Source: an uncultured Lachnospiraceae bacterium
Lineage (GTDB): Bacteria; Bacillota; Clostridia; Lachnospirales; Lachnospiraceae
Assembly: GCA_947172705.1 (NCBI GenBank)
Contig: CAMWCA010000004.1
Location: forward strand, 36,271 to 100,270
Direction: 5' to 3'
DNA: 64,000 nucleotides
The notes under the pieces are model-generated. The model saw only the letters and a program-made list of their open reading frames with translations. It was not told the DNA's origin and did no database searches. The position numbers and the translations under genes are program-made. Positions 52,577 through 61,241 of this stretch are shown piece by piece; positions within the stretch are counted from its first letter, which is position 1, and each line of letters starts with the position of its first letter.

Positions 52577-53887
52577 ATGAAACTGAATTACAGACGAACC
52601 TTTTTTATTGGACTTGCCTTTCTGTCCATCAGCGCGTTCTGGCAGATGTATGATAATATCATACCCCTGATCCTGCAGGGGACATTTGGTCTGGGAGAAA
52701 CCATTACCGGCGTGATCATGGCGGCGGACAATGTGCTGGCGCTGTTTTTGCTGCCCCTGTTCGGAAGTATTTCGGACAAGGTGGATACCAGGATCGGAAA
52801 AAGAATGCCTTTCATTACAGGGGGGACAGTTCTTGCGGTATTCTTTCTGCTGCTGCTTCCCATAGCGGACAGAAGCACAAATCTGCCCCTTTTTGTGGGC
52901 GCGCTGTTTGCACTGCTGATCTCCATGGGGCTGTACCGCTCTCCGGCGGTGGCGTTGATGCCGGACTTGACGCCCAATAAGCTTCGAAGCAAGGGGAACG
53001 CCATTATTAACCTGATGGGAGCGGTAGGCGGCGTTTACACCCTGATCATGATCAAGCTTCTGGTGGGAAAAGGGGAGCATCCGGATTACCTGCCTTTGTT
53101 TGTCAGCGTGGCGGCATTGATGGTGATCGCCGTAGGGGTTCTTCTGATCACCATCAACGAGAAAAAAGTTAAGGCAAAGATGGAAGCGGAAATCAGAGCC
53201 TATGAGGAAAGCGCCGGTGTGGTGGTGGAGACGGAAGATGTGGTGGAGCAGGAGGCAGGGGAAAAGGCGCCCATGCCCAAGGCGGTAAAGCGAAGCATGA
53301 TCTTCCTATTAGCCTCTATTTTTCTCTGGTTTACAGCTTACAATGCAGTTACCACCGCATTTTCAAGGTACACGAAAGTGGTTTGGAAGATGGAAGGGGG
53401 CGGCTTTGCAGACTGCCTGATGGTTGCCACCGTGGCGGCGATTATCAGCTATATTCCCATTGGAAATATTTCCAGCAGGATCGGAAGAAAGAAGACCATC
53501 TTAGGCGGAATAACTTTGATGAGCGTGTGTTATTTTGCGGCGATTTTTGCCAATGCCTATCATCCGGTGATCAATGTGGCGTTTGCAGCTATCGGAATCG
53601 GATGGGCGGCAATTAACGTAAATTCTTATCCCATGATCGTTGAAATGAGTAAAGGCTGCGATATCGGAAAGTTTACGGGAACCTATTATACCTTTTCCAT
53701 GACAGCGCAGATCTTTACCCCTATCTTGTCGGGATTTTTACTGGAGAATGTTTCTTACCGTACCCTGTTCCCTTATGCCCTGTTGTTCTCCGTGCTTGCC
53801 TTTATCACGATGGGACAGGTGCATCACGGGGATGCAAGACCGGATAAGAAGAAAAGCGTGCTGGAAAACTTTGATGTGGACGATTAA
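52577..53887 (+). CDS. MFS transporter, SLC45/sugar-type
   Basis: 436 aa, 12 predicted TM helices with a central hydrophilic loop around residues 200-240 (Glu-rich). Motif A-like sequence LFGSISDKVDTRIGKRMPFI at 63-82 and GNISSRIGRKKTILGG in the second half. The FWQMYDNIIPLIL start and the TRIGKRMPFI loop resemble SLC45/glucoside-pentoside-hexuronide-like carriers. Substrate unknown. SD GAGGAACAGG. The glycerophosphodiesterase gene follows by 38 bp. Confidence 0.85.
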   Translation: MKLNYRRTFFIGLAFLSISAFWQMYDNIIPLILQGTFGLGETITGVIMAADNVLALFLLPLFGSISDKVDTRIGKRMPFITGGTVLAVFFLLLLPIADRSTNLPLFVGALFALLISMGLYRSPAVALMPDLTPNKLRSKGNAIINLMGAVGGVYTLIMIKLLVGKGEHPDYLPLFVSVAALMVIAVGVLLITINEKKVKAKMEAEIRAYEESAGVVVETEDVVEQEAGEKAPMPKAVKRSMIFLLASIFLWFTAYNAVTTAFSRYTKVVWKMEGGGFADCLMVATVAAIISYIPIGNISSRIGRKKTILGGITLMSVCYFAAIFANAYHPVINVAFAAIGIGWAAINVNSYPMIVEMSKGCDIGKFTGTYYTFSMTAQIFTPILSGFLLENVSYRTLFPYALLFSVLAFITMGQVHHGDARPDKKKSVLENFDVDD

Positions 53888-53925
53888 AAGGAACAAAAGA
53901 AAATTTAAAGACAGGTGATTAAAAA

Positions 53926-54753
53926 ATGACAGCTTTGTATATAGTACTTATAGTGGCGGCATCCCTTGCAGTCCTTTACTTTCTGGCGATCATGCCGGGG
54001 TTTGGCAATCGAAAGGAAGGAAAGAAATTTCCGGGCGTCTATTATGCCCACAGGGGGCTTCATGACAATGCTTCGGACGCGCCGGAAAATTCCCTTGCCG
54101 CGTTTCAAAAAGCGGTGGAAGCGGGCTATGGAATTGAGATGGATGTCCAGCTTACCAAAGACAAAGTGCCGGTGGTATTCCACGACTTCACTCTTGAACG
54201 GATCTGTCAAAAGCCGGGCAAGGTATACGATTATACCTGGCAGGAACTAAAGGAGTTTACCCTCTGCCACAGTCAGGAGAGGATTCCCAAGTTTGAGGAT
54301 GTGTTGAAGCTGGTAAAGGGGAAGGTTCCCTTGATCGTGGAGTTGAAGGTGGAGTGGACGGATACCTCTGTCTGCCCGGCGGCGGATGCTCTTTTGCAGG
54401 AATATCAGGGACTTTACTGTGTGGAATCTTTTAACCCAATGGCGCTTTTGTGGTACAGAAGACATCGCAATAAGATCGTAAGAGGACAGCTTTCCGATGG
54501 TTTTACAAGATCCGGTGAGTTTCACGGAGTTTTATATTACCTTTTGCAGAATTTGATGCTGAACTGGCTTACCAAGCCTGACTTTGTGGCATACAATCAC
54601 AAATATGCAGATGTGGCGGCAAGGAAGCTGTGCCGGGGACTGTACCGGAATATGGCGGCGGCGTGGACCATCAAAAGCCAGGAAGAGCTTGAGCGGGCAA
54701 GAAATCAGTTTGATCTTTTCATATTTGATTCCTTTATACCGGATGCCAAGTAA
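53926..54753 (+). CDS. Glycerophosphodiester phosphodiesterase
   Basis: 275 aa with an N-terminal TM helix (LYIVLIVAASLAVLYFLAIM). GDPD motifs: AHRGLHDNASDAPENS at 41-56, GYGIEMDVQLTKD with E and D metal ligands, VVFHDFTLER with catalytic His, and LIVELKVEW later. It hydrolyses deacylated phospholipids to glycerol-3-phosphate and an alcohol. The anchor places the catalytic domain at the membrane. Downstream, an extended -10 promoter for ppdK begins. Confidence 0.9.
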   Translation: MTALYIVLIVAASLAVLYFLAIMPGFGNRKEGKKFPGVYYAHRGLHDNASDAPENSLAAFQKAVEAGYGIEMDVQLTKDKVPVVFHDFTLERICQKPGKVYDYTWQELKEFTLCHSQERIPKFEDVLKLVKGKVPLIVELKVEWTDTSVCPAADALLQEYQGLYCVESFNPMALLWYRRHRNKIVRGQLSDGFTRSGEFHGVLYYLLQNLMLNWLTKPDFVAYNHKYADVAARKLCRGLYRNMAAAWTIKSQEELERARNQFDLFIFDSFIPDAK

Positions 54754-54796
54754 TTGTGTTGAAAAAAGCATATCTTTTTTTGAAAAAATAGTGCAA

Positions 54797-54819
54797 GATT
54801 GCCAGTGGTATGTTATAAT
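54797..54819 (+). promoter_or_regulatory. Extended -10 promoter of ppdK
   Basis: TGTTATAAT (54811-54819), a TGn-extended -10 box, with a poor -35 candidate TGCAAG near 54792. The leader of about 145 nt contains a possible GCC..CGCT/AGCG..GGC hairpin around 54895-54920; no known riboswitch was recognised. Confidence 0.4.
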
Positions 54820-54971
54820 ATTGGACGAGGATAAAATTGGTTCTTTATCCAATATTTAGAAAGGGCAGCAGAGTGCACCTCCTATTTTACAATAAGCCGA
54901 CTCGCTAAGCGTGGCGGCGTTTGTTGTTGATGGTGGCTGTTGTCTTAAAATGAAAGAGGGAGAAAAAGAGT

Positions 54972-57590
54972 ATGGCAAAATGGGTTTATTCTTTTGAAGA
55001 GGGAAGCGCCGATATGCGCAACTTGTTAGGCGGCAAGGGTGCAAATCTGGCTGAGATGACCAACTTAGGTCTGCCGATTCCCCAGGGCTTCACGGTGACC
55101 ACGGAAGCATGTACAGACTATTACACACAGGGAAAACAGATTTCAGATGAGATCAAAGATCAGATCTTTGCGGCACTTGCTCAGCTTGAGGAAAAGCAGG
55201 GCAAGAAATTTGGCGATACGGACAATCCCCTGCTGGTTTCCGTTCGTTCCGGTGCAAGAGCCTCCATGCCGGGTATGATGGATACGATCCTGAACTTAGG
55301 TCTCAATGACGTTGCAGTAGAGGGATTTGCAGCTAAGACCGGAAATCCCCGCTTCGCTTATGATTCCTATAGAAGATTTATTCAGATGTTTTCGGATGTG
55401 GTAATGGAGATCCCCAAATCCTTTTTTGAGAGGATTCTGGATGAAATGAAAGAAGGAAAGGGCGTCAAATTTGACACCGATCTGACTGCAGAGGATCTGA
55501 AAGAAGTAATTGCCAGATTTAAAGCAGTTTACAAGGACAAGATGGGAGAGGATTTCCCCCAGGAGCCTAAGATCCAGTTAATGGAGGCGGTAAAGGCCGT
55601 ATTCCGTTCCTGGGATAATGAGAGAGCCATCGTATACCGCAGAATGAACGATATCCCCGGCGATTGGGGAACCGCTGTTAATGTACAGGCAATGGTATTC
55701 GGAAATATGGGCAATACTTCCGGAACCGGCGTTGCCTTCACCCGCAATCCTTCCACAGGGGCAAAGGGCATTTACGGCGAATATCTGATCAATGCACAGG
55801 GCGAGGATGTGGTTGCAGGTATCAGAACGCCTCAGCCTATCACTAAGCTGGAACAGGATCTGCCGGAGTGCTATGCGCAGTTTATTGAGATTGCTACAAA
55901 ATTGGAAAATCATTACCGGGATATGCAGGATATGGAATTTACCATTGAAAACGGCAAGCTGTTTTTCCTGCAGACCAGAAACGGCAAACGTACCGCCCAG
56001 GCAGCGCTGCAGATTGCATGTGACCTGGTGGACGAGGGCAAAATTACCCCTGAGGAAGCGGTATGCCGTATAGAAGCAAAATCATTGGATCAGCTTTTGC
56101 ATCCTACCTTTGATCCCGAGGCGCTTAAGAGCGGGCTTGTGATCGGACAGGCGCTCCCCGCATCTCCCGGCGCGGCGGCAGGAAAAGTATATTTCACAGC
56201 GCTTGAGGCAAAGGAAGCCCATGAAAAGGGCGAAAGAGTGATACTGGTACGTCTGGAGACTTCCCCTGAGGATATCGAGGGAATGCATGCAGCGGAGGGT
56301 ATTTTAACAGTCCGCGGCGGTATGACCTCTCATGCAGCGGTAGTAGCCCGCGGCATGGGAACCTGCTGTGTATCAGGCTGCGGCGATATCTCCATCAACG
56401 AGGAAGAAAAGGAATTCCAGCTGGGCGGACATGTTTATCATGAGGGAGATTACATTTCCCTGGACGGCTCCACCGGAAAGATCTACGACGGGGATATCAA
56501 GACCCAGGAGGCTTCCATCAGCGGTAACTTTGAGAGAATTATGGAGTGGGCGGATTCCTTCCGCAAGTTGAAGGTCCGTACCAATGCAGATACCCCGGCA
56601 GATGCAGCAAATGCCATCAAATACGGTGCGGAAGGTATCGGCTTATGCCGCACGGAGCATATGTTCTTTGAGCCGGATAGAATTCCCAAGATCAGACAGA
56701 TGATCCTCTCCAGAACAGTGCATGAGAGAGAAAAGGCATTAAACGCTTTAATCCCCTATCAGAAGAGTGATTTCAAGGCGCTTTATGAGGTAATGGAAGG
56801 CAGACCGGTTACCATCCGTTTCTTAGATCCTCCGCTTCATGAGTTCGTTCCTACAGACCAGGGCGACATTGATGATCTTGCCATCAGCATGATGATGACG
56901 GCGGAAGAGGTACAGGAGGTATGCGACTCCCTGCACGAATTCAATCCTATGATGGGACACAGAGGCTGTCGTCTTGCCGTAACCTATCCTGAAATTGCAA
57001 GGATGCAGACCCGTGCGGTAATGGAAGCGGCGATTGAAGTCAGAAACGAAAAGGGCTTTGACGTAGTTCCTGAGATTATGATTCCGCTGGTAGGCGAGAA
57101 AAAGGAATTGAAGTATGTTAAGGATGTGGTAGTGGAGACAGCAGAGCAGGTAAAGAAAGAGAAAAATTCCGATATTGCATATCACATCGGAACCATGATC
57201 GAAATTCCCCGTGCGGCTCTCCTTGCCGATGAGATCGCCGAGGAGGCAGAGTTCTTCTCCTTCGGTACAAACGACCTGACCCAGATGACTTTTGGCTTCT
57301 CAAGAGACGATGCCGGCAAGTTCCTGGGCGACTACTACAAGAAGAAAATCTACGAATCCGATCCCTTCGCAAGACTGGATCAGAGCGGCGTAGGGCAGCT
57401 GGTACAGATGGCGGCTGAAAAGGGAAGAAAGACCAGACCGGATATCAAGCTTGGTATCTGCGGCGAGCATGGGGGAGATCCCTCTTCCGTGGAGTTCTGC
57501 CATAAGGTTGGGCTTACTTATGTTTCCTGTTCACCGTTTAGAGTGCCCATTGCAAGGCTGGCGGCAGCGCAGGCGGCAATAAAAAAATAA
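54972..57590 (+). CDS. ppdK: Pyruvate, phosphate dikinase
   Basis: 872 aa, full length for the family. It interconverts pyruvate + ATP + Pi with PEP + AMP + PPi. ATP-grasp domain at the N-terminus: KGANLAEMTNLGLPIPQGFT near 20, SVRSGARASMPGMMDTILN near 90. Swivelling phosphohistidine domain with GGMTSHAAVVARGMG and catalytic His near 453. C-terminal TIM barrel with GLCRTEHMFF, GHRGCRLA and EFFSFGTNDLTQMTFGFSRD. SD GAGGGAGAAAAAG. In clostridia it commonly runs glycolytically with PPi. A strong terminator follows. Confidence 0.95.
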   Translation: MAKWVYSFEEGSADMRNLLGGKGANLAEMTNLGLPIPQGFTVTTEACTDYYTQGKQISDEIKDQIFAALAQLEEKQGKKFGDTDNPLLVSVRSGARASMPGMMDTILNLGLNDVAVEGFAAKTGNPRFAYDSYRRFIQMFSDVVMEIPKSFFERILDEMKEGKGVKFDTDLTAEDLKEVIARFKAVYKDKMGEDFPQEPKIQLMEAVKAVFRSWDNERAIVYRRMNDIPGDWGTAVNVQAMVFGNMGNTSGTGVAFTRNPSTGAKGIYGEYLINAQGEDVVAGIRTPQPITKLEQDLPECYAQFIEIATKLENHYRDMQDMEFTIENGKLFFLQTRNGKRTAQAALQIACDLVDEGKITPEEAVCRIEAKSLDQLLHPTFDPEALKSGLVIGQALPASPGAAAGKVYFTALEAKEAHEKGERVILVRLETSPEDIEGMHAAEGILTVRGGMTSHAAVVARGMGTCCVSGCGDISINEEEKEFQLGGHVYHEGDYISLDGSTGKIYDGDIKTQEASISGNFERIMEWADSFRKLKVRTNADTPADAANAIKYGAEGIGLCRTEHMFFEPDRIPKIRQMILSRTVHEREKALNALIPYQKSDFKALYEVMEGRPVTIRFLDPPLHEFVPTDQGDIDDLAISMMMTAEEVQEVCDSLHEFNPMMGHRGCRLAVTYPEIARMQTRAVMEAAIEVRNEKGFDVVPEIMIPLVGEKKELKYVKDVVVETAEQVKKEKNSDIAYHIGTMIEIPRAALLADEIAEEAEFFSFGTNDLTQMTFGFSRDDAGKFLGDYYKKKIYESDPFARLDQSGVGQLVQMAAEKGRKTRPDIKLGICGEHGGDPSSVEFCHKVGLTYVSCSPFRVPIARLAAAQAAIKK

Positions 57591-57661
57591 TGCCATAGGA
57601 ATTTTTGTACTTGCAGGCGAAAGTATGGAAGAATGGCTTAAAATCAAGGGATTTTGAGCGT

Positions 57662-57703
57662 AGAGGGGTTCACCGGAGTGGTTGGTGGGCCTCTCTTTTT
57701 TGC
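57662..57703 (+). terminator. Terminator after ppdK
   Basis: Stem AGAGG..CACC / GGTG..CCTCT (57662-57674, 57682-57694) followed by T6. Confidence 0.65.
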
Positions 57704-57744
57704 GTTTTTGATGCCGCTGATAGGATGGCGATTGGGGCAAAATT

Positions 57745-58275
57745 ATACTATCACGCAAAAGTCGGCAGTTTCCGTGATAGTATCCGAGTTTTGCGTGAAA
57801 GTATAAGAGTTTCCGTGTTTGTATGGAGTTTCGCCTGTTTGTAGAAAAATGCTGTTGAAATATGGGGAATATTATCGAATCCTGTCAGGGTGTCTCCTTC
57901 CCCGGCAGATACGGACACGGAAAGTCGGGAAAGCCCGTAAACACGGTACTTTTGGCACTACATAGGTTTCAGAATTACATTATTTCCGTGTGCTTTTAAG
58001 GGCATTTTTACATTTGTGGAGATATAAACATTTGTTCTAGGGTAGTTTTGCCTGATAGTGTATACTCGTAGGCAAAAGTCGGTTATTATCACGGAAACTC
58101 GGATACTCGCAGGCAAAACTCCATACTATCACGCAAAAGTCGATACTCGCAGGCAAAACCCATATACAAACACGGAAACTGCCCGTATTATCACGGAAAC
58201 ACGCTGGGAGTTTTCGTGATAATATAAGGGTTTCCGTGATAATATACAGAGTTTACGTGTTTGTATATGGGCAAA
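57745..58275. repeat. Cluster of short interspersed repeats of about 20 bp in both orientations
   Basis: Roughly 15 units share the layout ATA(C)T + one of three 7-8-bp cores (TATCACG, TCGCAGG, AAACACGG) + (C/G)AAAA(C/G)T(C). Forward units include 57747-57763, 58073-58080, 58085-58098, 58103-58119, 58122-58139, 58143-58159 and 58163-58180; inverted units include 57766-57782, 57788-57803, 57808-57823, 58210-58224 and 58229-58244. Two clusters flank a repeat-poor centre (57845-58030). Neighbouring inverted units can form hairpins. No gene is visible between 57591 and 58395. Confidence 0.7.
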
Positions 58276-58395
58276 GCGGTAAAAGATGAATGAGAAAACG
58301 AGAATTGACAAAAATGAGCTATGCTGGCTCTTTTATTTTGCAAGAAAGTATGTTAAAATATATTTTGTATGTGAAAACAAACATAAGGAGGAATC

Positions 58396-58953
58396 ATGGA
58401 GCAGGTTTCATTGAAGATAGGAGAGCGGCTGAAAGAAATCCGGAACACAAGGCAGCTCACGCTGGATGATGTTGCGGAACTGACTGGCGTGAGTAAGCCC
58501 ATGTTGGGACAGATCGAGCGCGGGCAGTCCTCGCCCACCATCAACATTTTATGGAAGATTTCAACAGGGCTGAAAATTCCATTATCCTTTTTCTGTAAAC
58601 AGGAGGAAGCGGAATACATGGTCGCCGGGCTTGATGGGGAAAATGTGATCACGGAGGAAAACGGAGGAATGCGGGCATACCCGCTGTTTCCTTTTGACCC
58701 GATGCGGAACGTGGAGGCGTTCTATATTGAGTTTGATGCAGGAGTGCAGCACGAGTCGTTTCCTCATGTGGCGGGTGTGGAAGAATATATTTTTATGGTG
58801 CATGGGACATTGAAAATGGTAATGGGTAGGAAGGAAGTGGTGCTGCAGGAAAAGCAGTCAATACGCTTCCGGGCGGATGTTTCCCACGGATACCATAATG
58901 CTTCCGAGAAAGTCTGTACCGCTTATAATGTGATATTTTACCCAAACAATTAA
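58396..58953 (+). CDS. XRE-type HTH regulator with C-terminal cupin
   Basis: 185 aa, SD AAGGAGG. HTH at residues 8-62 (IGERLKEIRNTRQLTLDDVA then LTGVSKPMLGQIERGQSSPT). Cupin at about 100-180 (FDAGVQHESFPHVAGVEEYI, then DVSHGYHNAS). This XRE-cupin architecture senses a small molecule and represses or activates nearby metabolic genes. The metallo-hydrolase gene follows 15 bp downstream in the same direction, so it is a probable target or co-regulated gene. Confidence 0.9.
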   Translation: MEQVSLKIGERLKEIRNTRQLTLDDVAELTGVSKPMLGQIERGQSSPTINILWKISTGLKIPLSFFCKQEEAEYMVAGLDGENVITEENGGMRAYPLFPFDPMRNVEAFYIEFDAGVQHESFPHVAGVEEYIFMVHGTLKMVMGRKEVVLQEKQSIRFRADVSHGYHNASEKVCTAYNVIFYPNN

Positions 58954-58968
58954 AGGAGGAAACGAAAA

Positions 58969-59847
58969 ATGTATGAATTGGTTCAGGTCAGTGAGAAATG
59001 CTATTACATAAACTGCCCGGCGAAGATAGGCGTCTATGTGGCGGACAGGGAGAATGTCTATCTGGTTGACAGCGGGAATGACAAGGATGCGGGGCGGAAA
59101 GTCCGGCAGATACTGGATAAGAACGGCTGGCATCTGGCGGCGATCCTGAATACCCATTCCAACGCAGACCATATCGGCGGGAACAAGTACCTGCAGGGGC
59201 AGATGGGATGTAAGGCCTATTCCGGCGGCATAGAGACCGCTTTTACAAAATACCCGGTCTTGGAGCCGTCCTTCCTTTACGGCGGTTATCCGTGTAAGGA
59301 CTTGCGGCATAAGTTCCTGATGGCGCAGGAGAGCGATGTGATAGATTTTTCAGATGAGAGCTTCCCGCAGGAGGTTGAGGTGATACCCCTGCCGGGGCAT
59401 TTCTTTGACATGGTGGGGTTCCGTATGCCGGACAATGTGGTGTTCCTTGCGGACTGCATCAGCAGTAGGGAGACGTTGGATAAATATGCGGTTTCCTTCA
59501 TTTATGACGTTGGCGCTTATCTGGAAACGCTGGATAAGGTGGAGTGGATGGAGGCGACCATGTTTGTCCCCGCCCATGCGGATGCCTCTGCCGATGTGAA
59601 GGGACTTGTCCGTTATAACAGGGATAAGGTGCATGAGGTGGCGGACAGGATTCTGTCCATCTGTGGGGAGCCGATGTGCTTTGAGTGTATTTTGCAGGAA
59701 GTTTTCAAAGGCTATGGTCTTTCCATGAACTTTGAGCAGTATGTGTTGGTTGGCAGCACGGTGCGTTCCTACCTTTCGTGGCTGAAAGATACTGGGAAAG
59801 TGTCGGCTGAATTTCAGGACAATATGCTGCTGTGGCAGAGGGTATAA
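58969..59847 (+). CDS. MBL-fold metallo-hydrolase
   Basis: 292 aa, SD AAAGGAGG. Metal-binding motif HSNADHIGG at about 64-72 (HxHxDH variant with N in place of the second His), PLPGHFFDMVGF with the third His, LADCIS with the bridging Asp, and FVPAHADAS. The N for H exchange in the first motif is a visible deviation and may alter metal content. A C-terminal helical domain follows from about 215. Substrate unknown. Likely operon with the XRE-cupin gene. Confidence 0.85.
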   Translation: MYELVQVSEKCYYINCPAKIGVYVADRENVYLVDSGNDKDAGRKVRQILDKNGWHLAAILNTHSNADHIGGNKYLQGQMGCKAYSGGIETAFTKYPVLEPSFLYGGYPCKDLRHKFLMAQESDVIDFSDESFPQEVEVIPLPGHFFDMVGFRMPDNVVFLADCISSRETLDKYAVSFIYDVGAYLETLDKVEWMEATMFVPAHADASADVKGLVRYNRDKVHEVADRILSICGEPMCFECILQEVFKGYGLSMNFEQYVLVGSTVRSYLSWLKDTGKVSAEFQDNMLLWQRV

Positions 59848-59989
59848 TTTTATGACTCGGAAACAGTCCGGGAGGCATACAGGCGAAGCACGGAAAATCT
59901 GAAATCCTATATGCAGCGCCAGTGGAGCCTTGTCGGGGGAATGGCTGGCACGTTCAGGGAGATGGAACGATACTCCCCAATGTGATAGG

Positions 59990-60039
59990 TACTACCCAAA
60001 AAGTAACTGCTTGCTATTTTGGCAACGATTCCTTATACT
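59990..60039 (+). promoter_or_regulatory. HxlR-type operator and promoter of the phosphatase gene
   Basis: TACTACCCAAAAAGTA (59990-60005, TACT-N8-AGTA dyad) lies just upstream of TTGCTA (60011-60016), 17-bp spacer, TATACT (60034-60039). The TACT...AGTA form is that of YodB/CatR/HypR-class HxlR operators. The motif ACTACCCAAAAAGT recurs near 61137 beside an HxlR gene. Confidence 0.6.
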
Positions 60040-60058
60040 GTCAGCGGAGGTGACAGGC

Positions 60059-60706
60059 ATGGTTCGTTTTTATATAGTCAGGCATGGGCAGACGCTTTTG
60101 AACAGCTTAGACCGGGCGCAGGGATGGGCTGATTCACCGCTCACCGAAGCAGGAAAGCAGATGGCGGCTGACATAGGGCAAAGATTAAAGGGGATTGATT
60201 TTGATGCGGCTTATGCCAGCGATATGCTCCGTGCCGTACAGACGGCAGAGATGATCCTGGAAGCGGGCGGAAAGCGCAGTGTGCCAATAGATAAGGACGC
60301 AAGGCTTCGGGAATGGTGCCTGGGGTGCATGGAGGCGGAGAACAATGCAGTTTTCGTAAAGAATGTATCGGATTGGCTGGGAGGGATAAATTCTTTTGCA
60401 GAACTGAATCAGCGGCTTCCTGATGTGGCGGTTGCCATTTATGAACATGACACGACAGGAATGGCGGAGCCGTTCCGGACAATAGAAAGCCGCCTGAAAA
60501 GCGTATTTGCGGATGCCGTCCAAAAGGACGGGATGCAGGAAAGCACCGATATACTGATAGTGACGCACGCCTTTGCCATTAAGACCATATTCCACCTATT
60601 TGCACCAGAGCAGTTAAGCGGATTGGGGAAGGTAAAAAACGCATCGGTTTCCCGGCTTATATTTGAAAACGGGATTTTCTCATTGGAGCCGGATATACAG
60701 TTATGA
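60059..60706 (+). CDS. Histidine phosphatase (phosphoglycerate-mutase-like)
   Basis: 215 aa from ATG 60059 (SD GGAGGTGA; the frame extends upstream without an SD). Catalytic RHGQT at residues 8-12 (FYIVRHGQTLLNSLDRAQGW), a second catalytic segment ASDMLRAVQTAEMIL, an LREWCLGCMEAE acid loop and the late His in IVTHAFAIKTIFH. Small-molecule phosphatase of broad type. Under the HxlR-type operator, so probably part of the HxlR regulon here. Confidence 0.9.
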   Translation: MVRFYIVRHGQTLLNSLDRAQGWADSPLTEAGKQMAADIGQRLKGIDFDAAYASDMLRAVQTAEMILEAGGKRSVPIDKDARLREWCLGCMEAENNAVFVKNVSDWLGGINSFAELNQRLPDVAVAIYEHDTTGMAEPFRTIESRLKSVFADAVQKDGMQESTDILIVTHAFAIKTIFHLFAPEQLSGLGKVKNASVSRLIFENGIFSLEPDIQL

Positions 60707-60710
60707 AATG

Positions 60711-60750
60711 TCAGCAGGAAAGCCAGTCAAGGTTCTCCTGCTGATTTTTT
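60711..60750. terminator. Terminator between phosphatase and HxlR genes
   Basis: Stem TCAGCAGG (60711-60718) / CCTGCTGA (60737-60744) followed by T7; it overlaps the 3' end of the convergent HxlR gene. Confidence 0.7.
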
Positions 60751-61095
60751 TGTGCAGCATGACGGCTGGATGTCCAGCCCGTCCAAAAAGCCCGCGCCCC
60801 AATCGCACATGGCATTCAGTACAGGAATGATGCTGCGTCCAAATGAGGTGAGGGAGTACAGCGTCCTGGGCGGCTTGTCCGGGATGACTTCCCGGTGCAG
60901 CATCCCGCATTCCTCCAGATCATGTAGCTGCTGCGACAGCATTTTGGGTGTCGCTTTCGGGATCATGCGCTGCAGCTCCATGTAGTGGAGCGGTTTTTCT
61001 ATCAGATACCAGAGGATGAGCGGCTTGTATTTCCCGCCAATCAAAAAGAGTGTGGCTTCAACCGGGCAGTTGAACTGGTCTTTTGAATATTTCAT
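60727..61095 (-). CDS. HxlR family transcriptional regulator 1
   Basis: 122 aa. Family pattern: CPVEATLFLIGGKYKPLILW at 10-29, then LHYMELQRMIPKATPKMLSQ, LEECGMLHREV and PPRTLYSLTSFGRSIIPVL. Cys10 sits at the position of the redox-sensing N-terminal Cys of YodB-type regulators; two more Cys are near the C-terminus (SCC). Divergent from the nitroreductase gene with operator-like dyads in the gap, and a matching dyad precedes the phosphatase gene. Probably a thiol-redox or quinone/aldehyde sensor. Confidence 0.9.
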   Translation of the reverse strand: MKYSKDQFNCPVEATLFLIGGKYKPLILWYLIEKPLHYMELQRMIPKATPKMLSQQLHDLEECGMLHREVIPDKPPRTLYSLTSFGRSIIPVLNAMCDWGAGFLDGLDIQPSCCTKKSAGEP

Positions 61096-61117
61096 TACAT
61101 ACCTCCAACTTTTAATA

Positions 61118-61178
61118 ACTACCCTTTTGGGAAGTATCTACCCAAAAAGTGCAATCTTGCGGAATTCCTGTGTCCTGC
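61118..61178. promoter_or_regulatory. Operator pair between HxlR and nitroreductase genes
   Basis: Dyad ACTACCCTTTTGGGAAGT (61118-61135, one mismatch) followed by TCTACCCAAAAAGT (61137-61150), the latter matching the operator at 59991. Candidate nitroreductase promoter: TTGCGG (61157-61162), 16-bp spacer, TAAAAT (61179-61184). Confidence 0.55.
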
Positions 61179-61241
61179 TAAAATGGGGACAACGGTTAAT
61201 CAACACGTTCAGTATATAACAGAAAGAGAGGATTTGCCACT

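Noticed and set aside
54820..54971. Riboswitch in the ppdK leader
   Set aside because: Only a weak hairpin is visible; no conserved motif of a known riboswitch class was recognised.
57745..58275. CRISPR or tandem-repeat array after ppdK
   Set aside because: Units lie in both orientations with irregular spacing and variable cores; no cas genes nearby.
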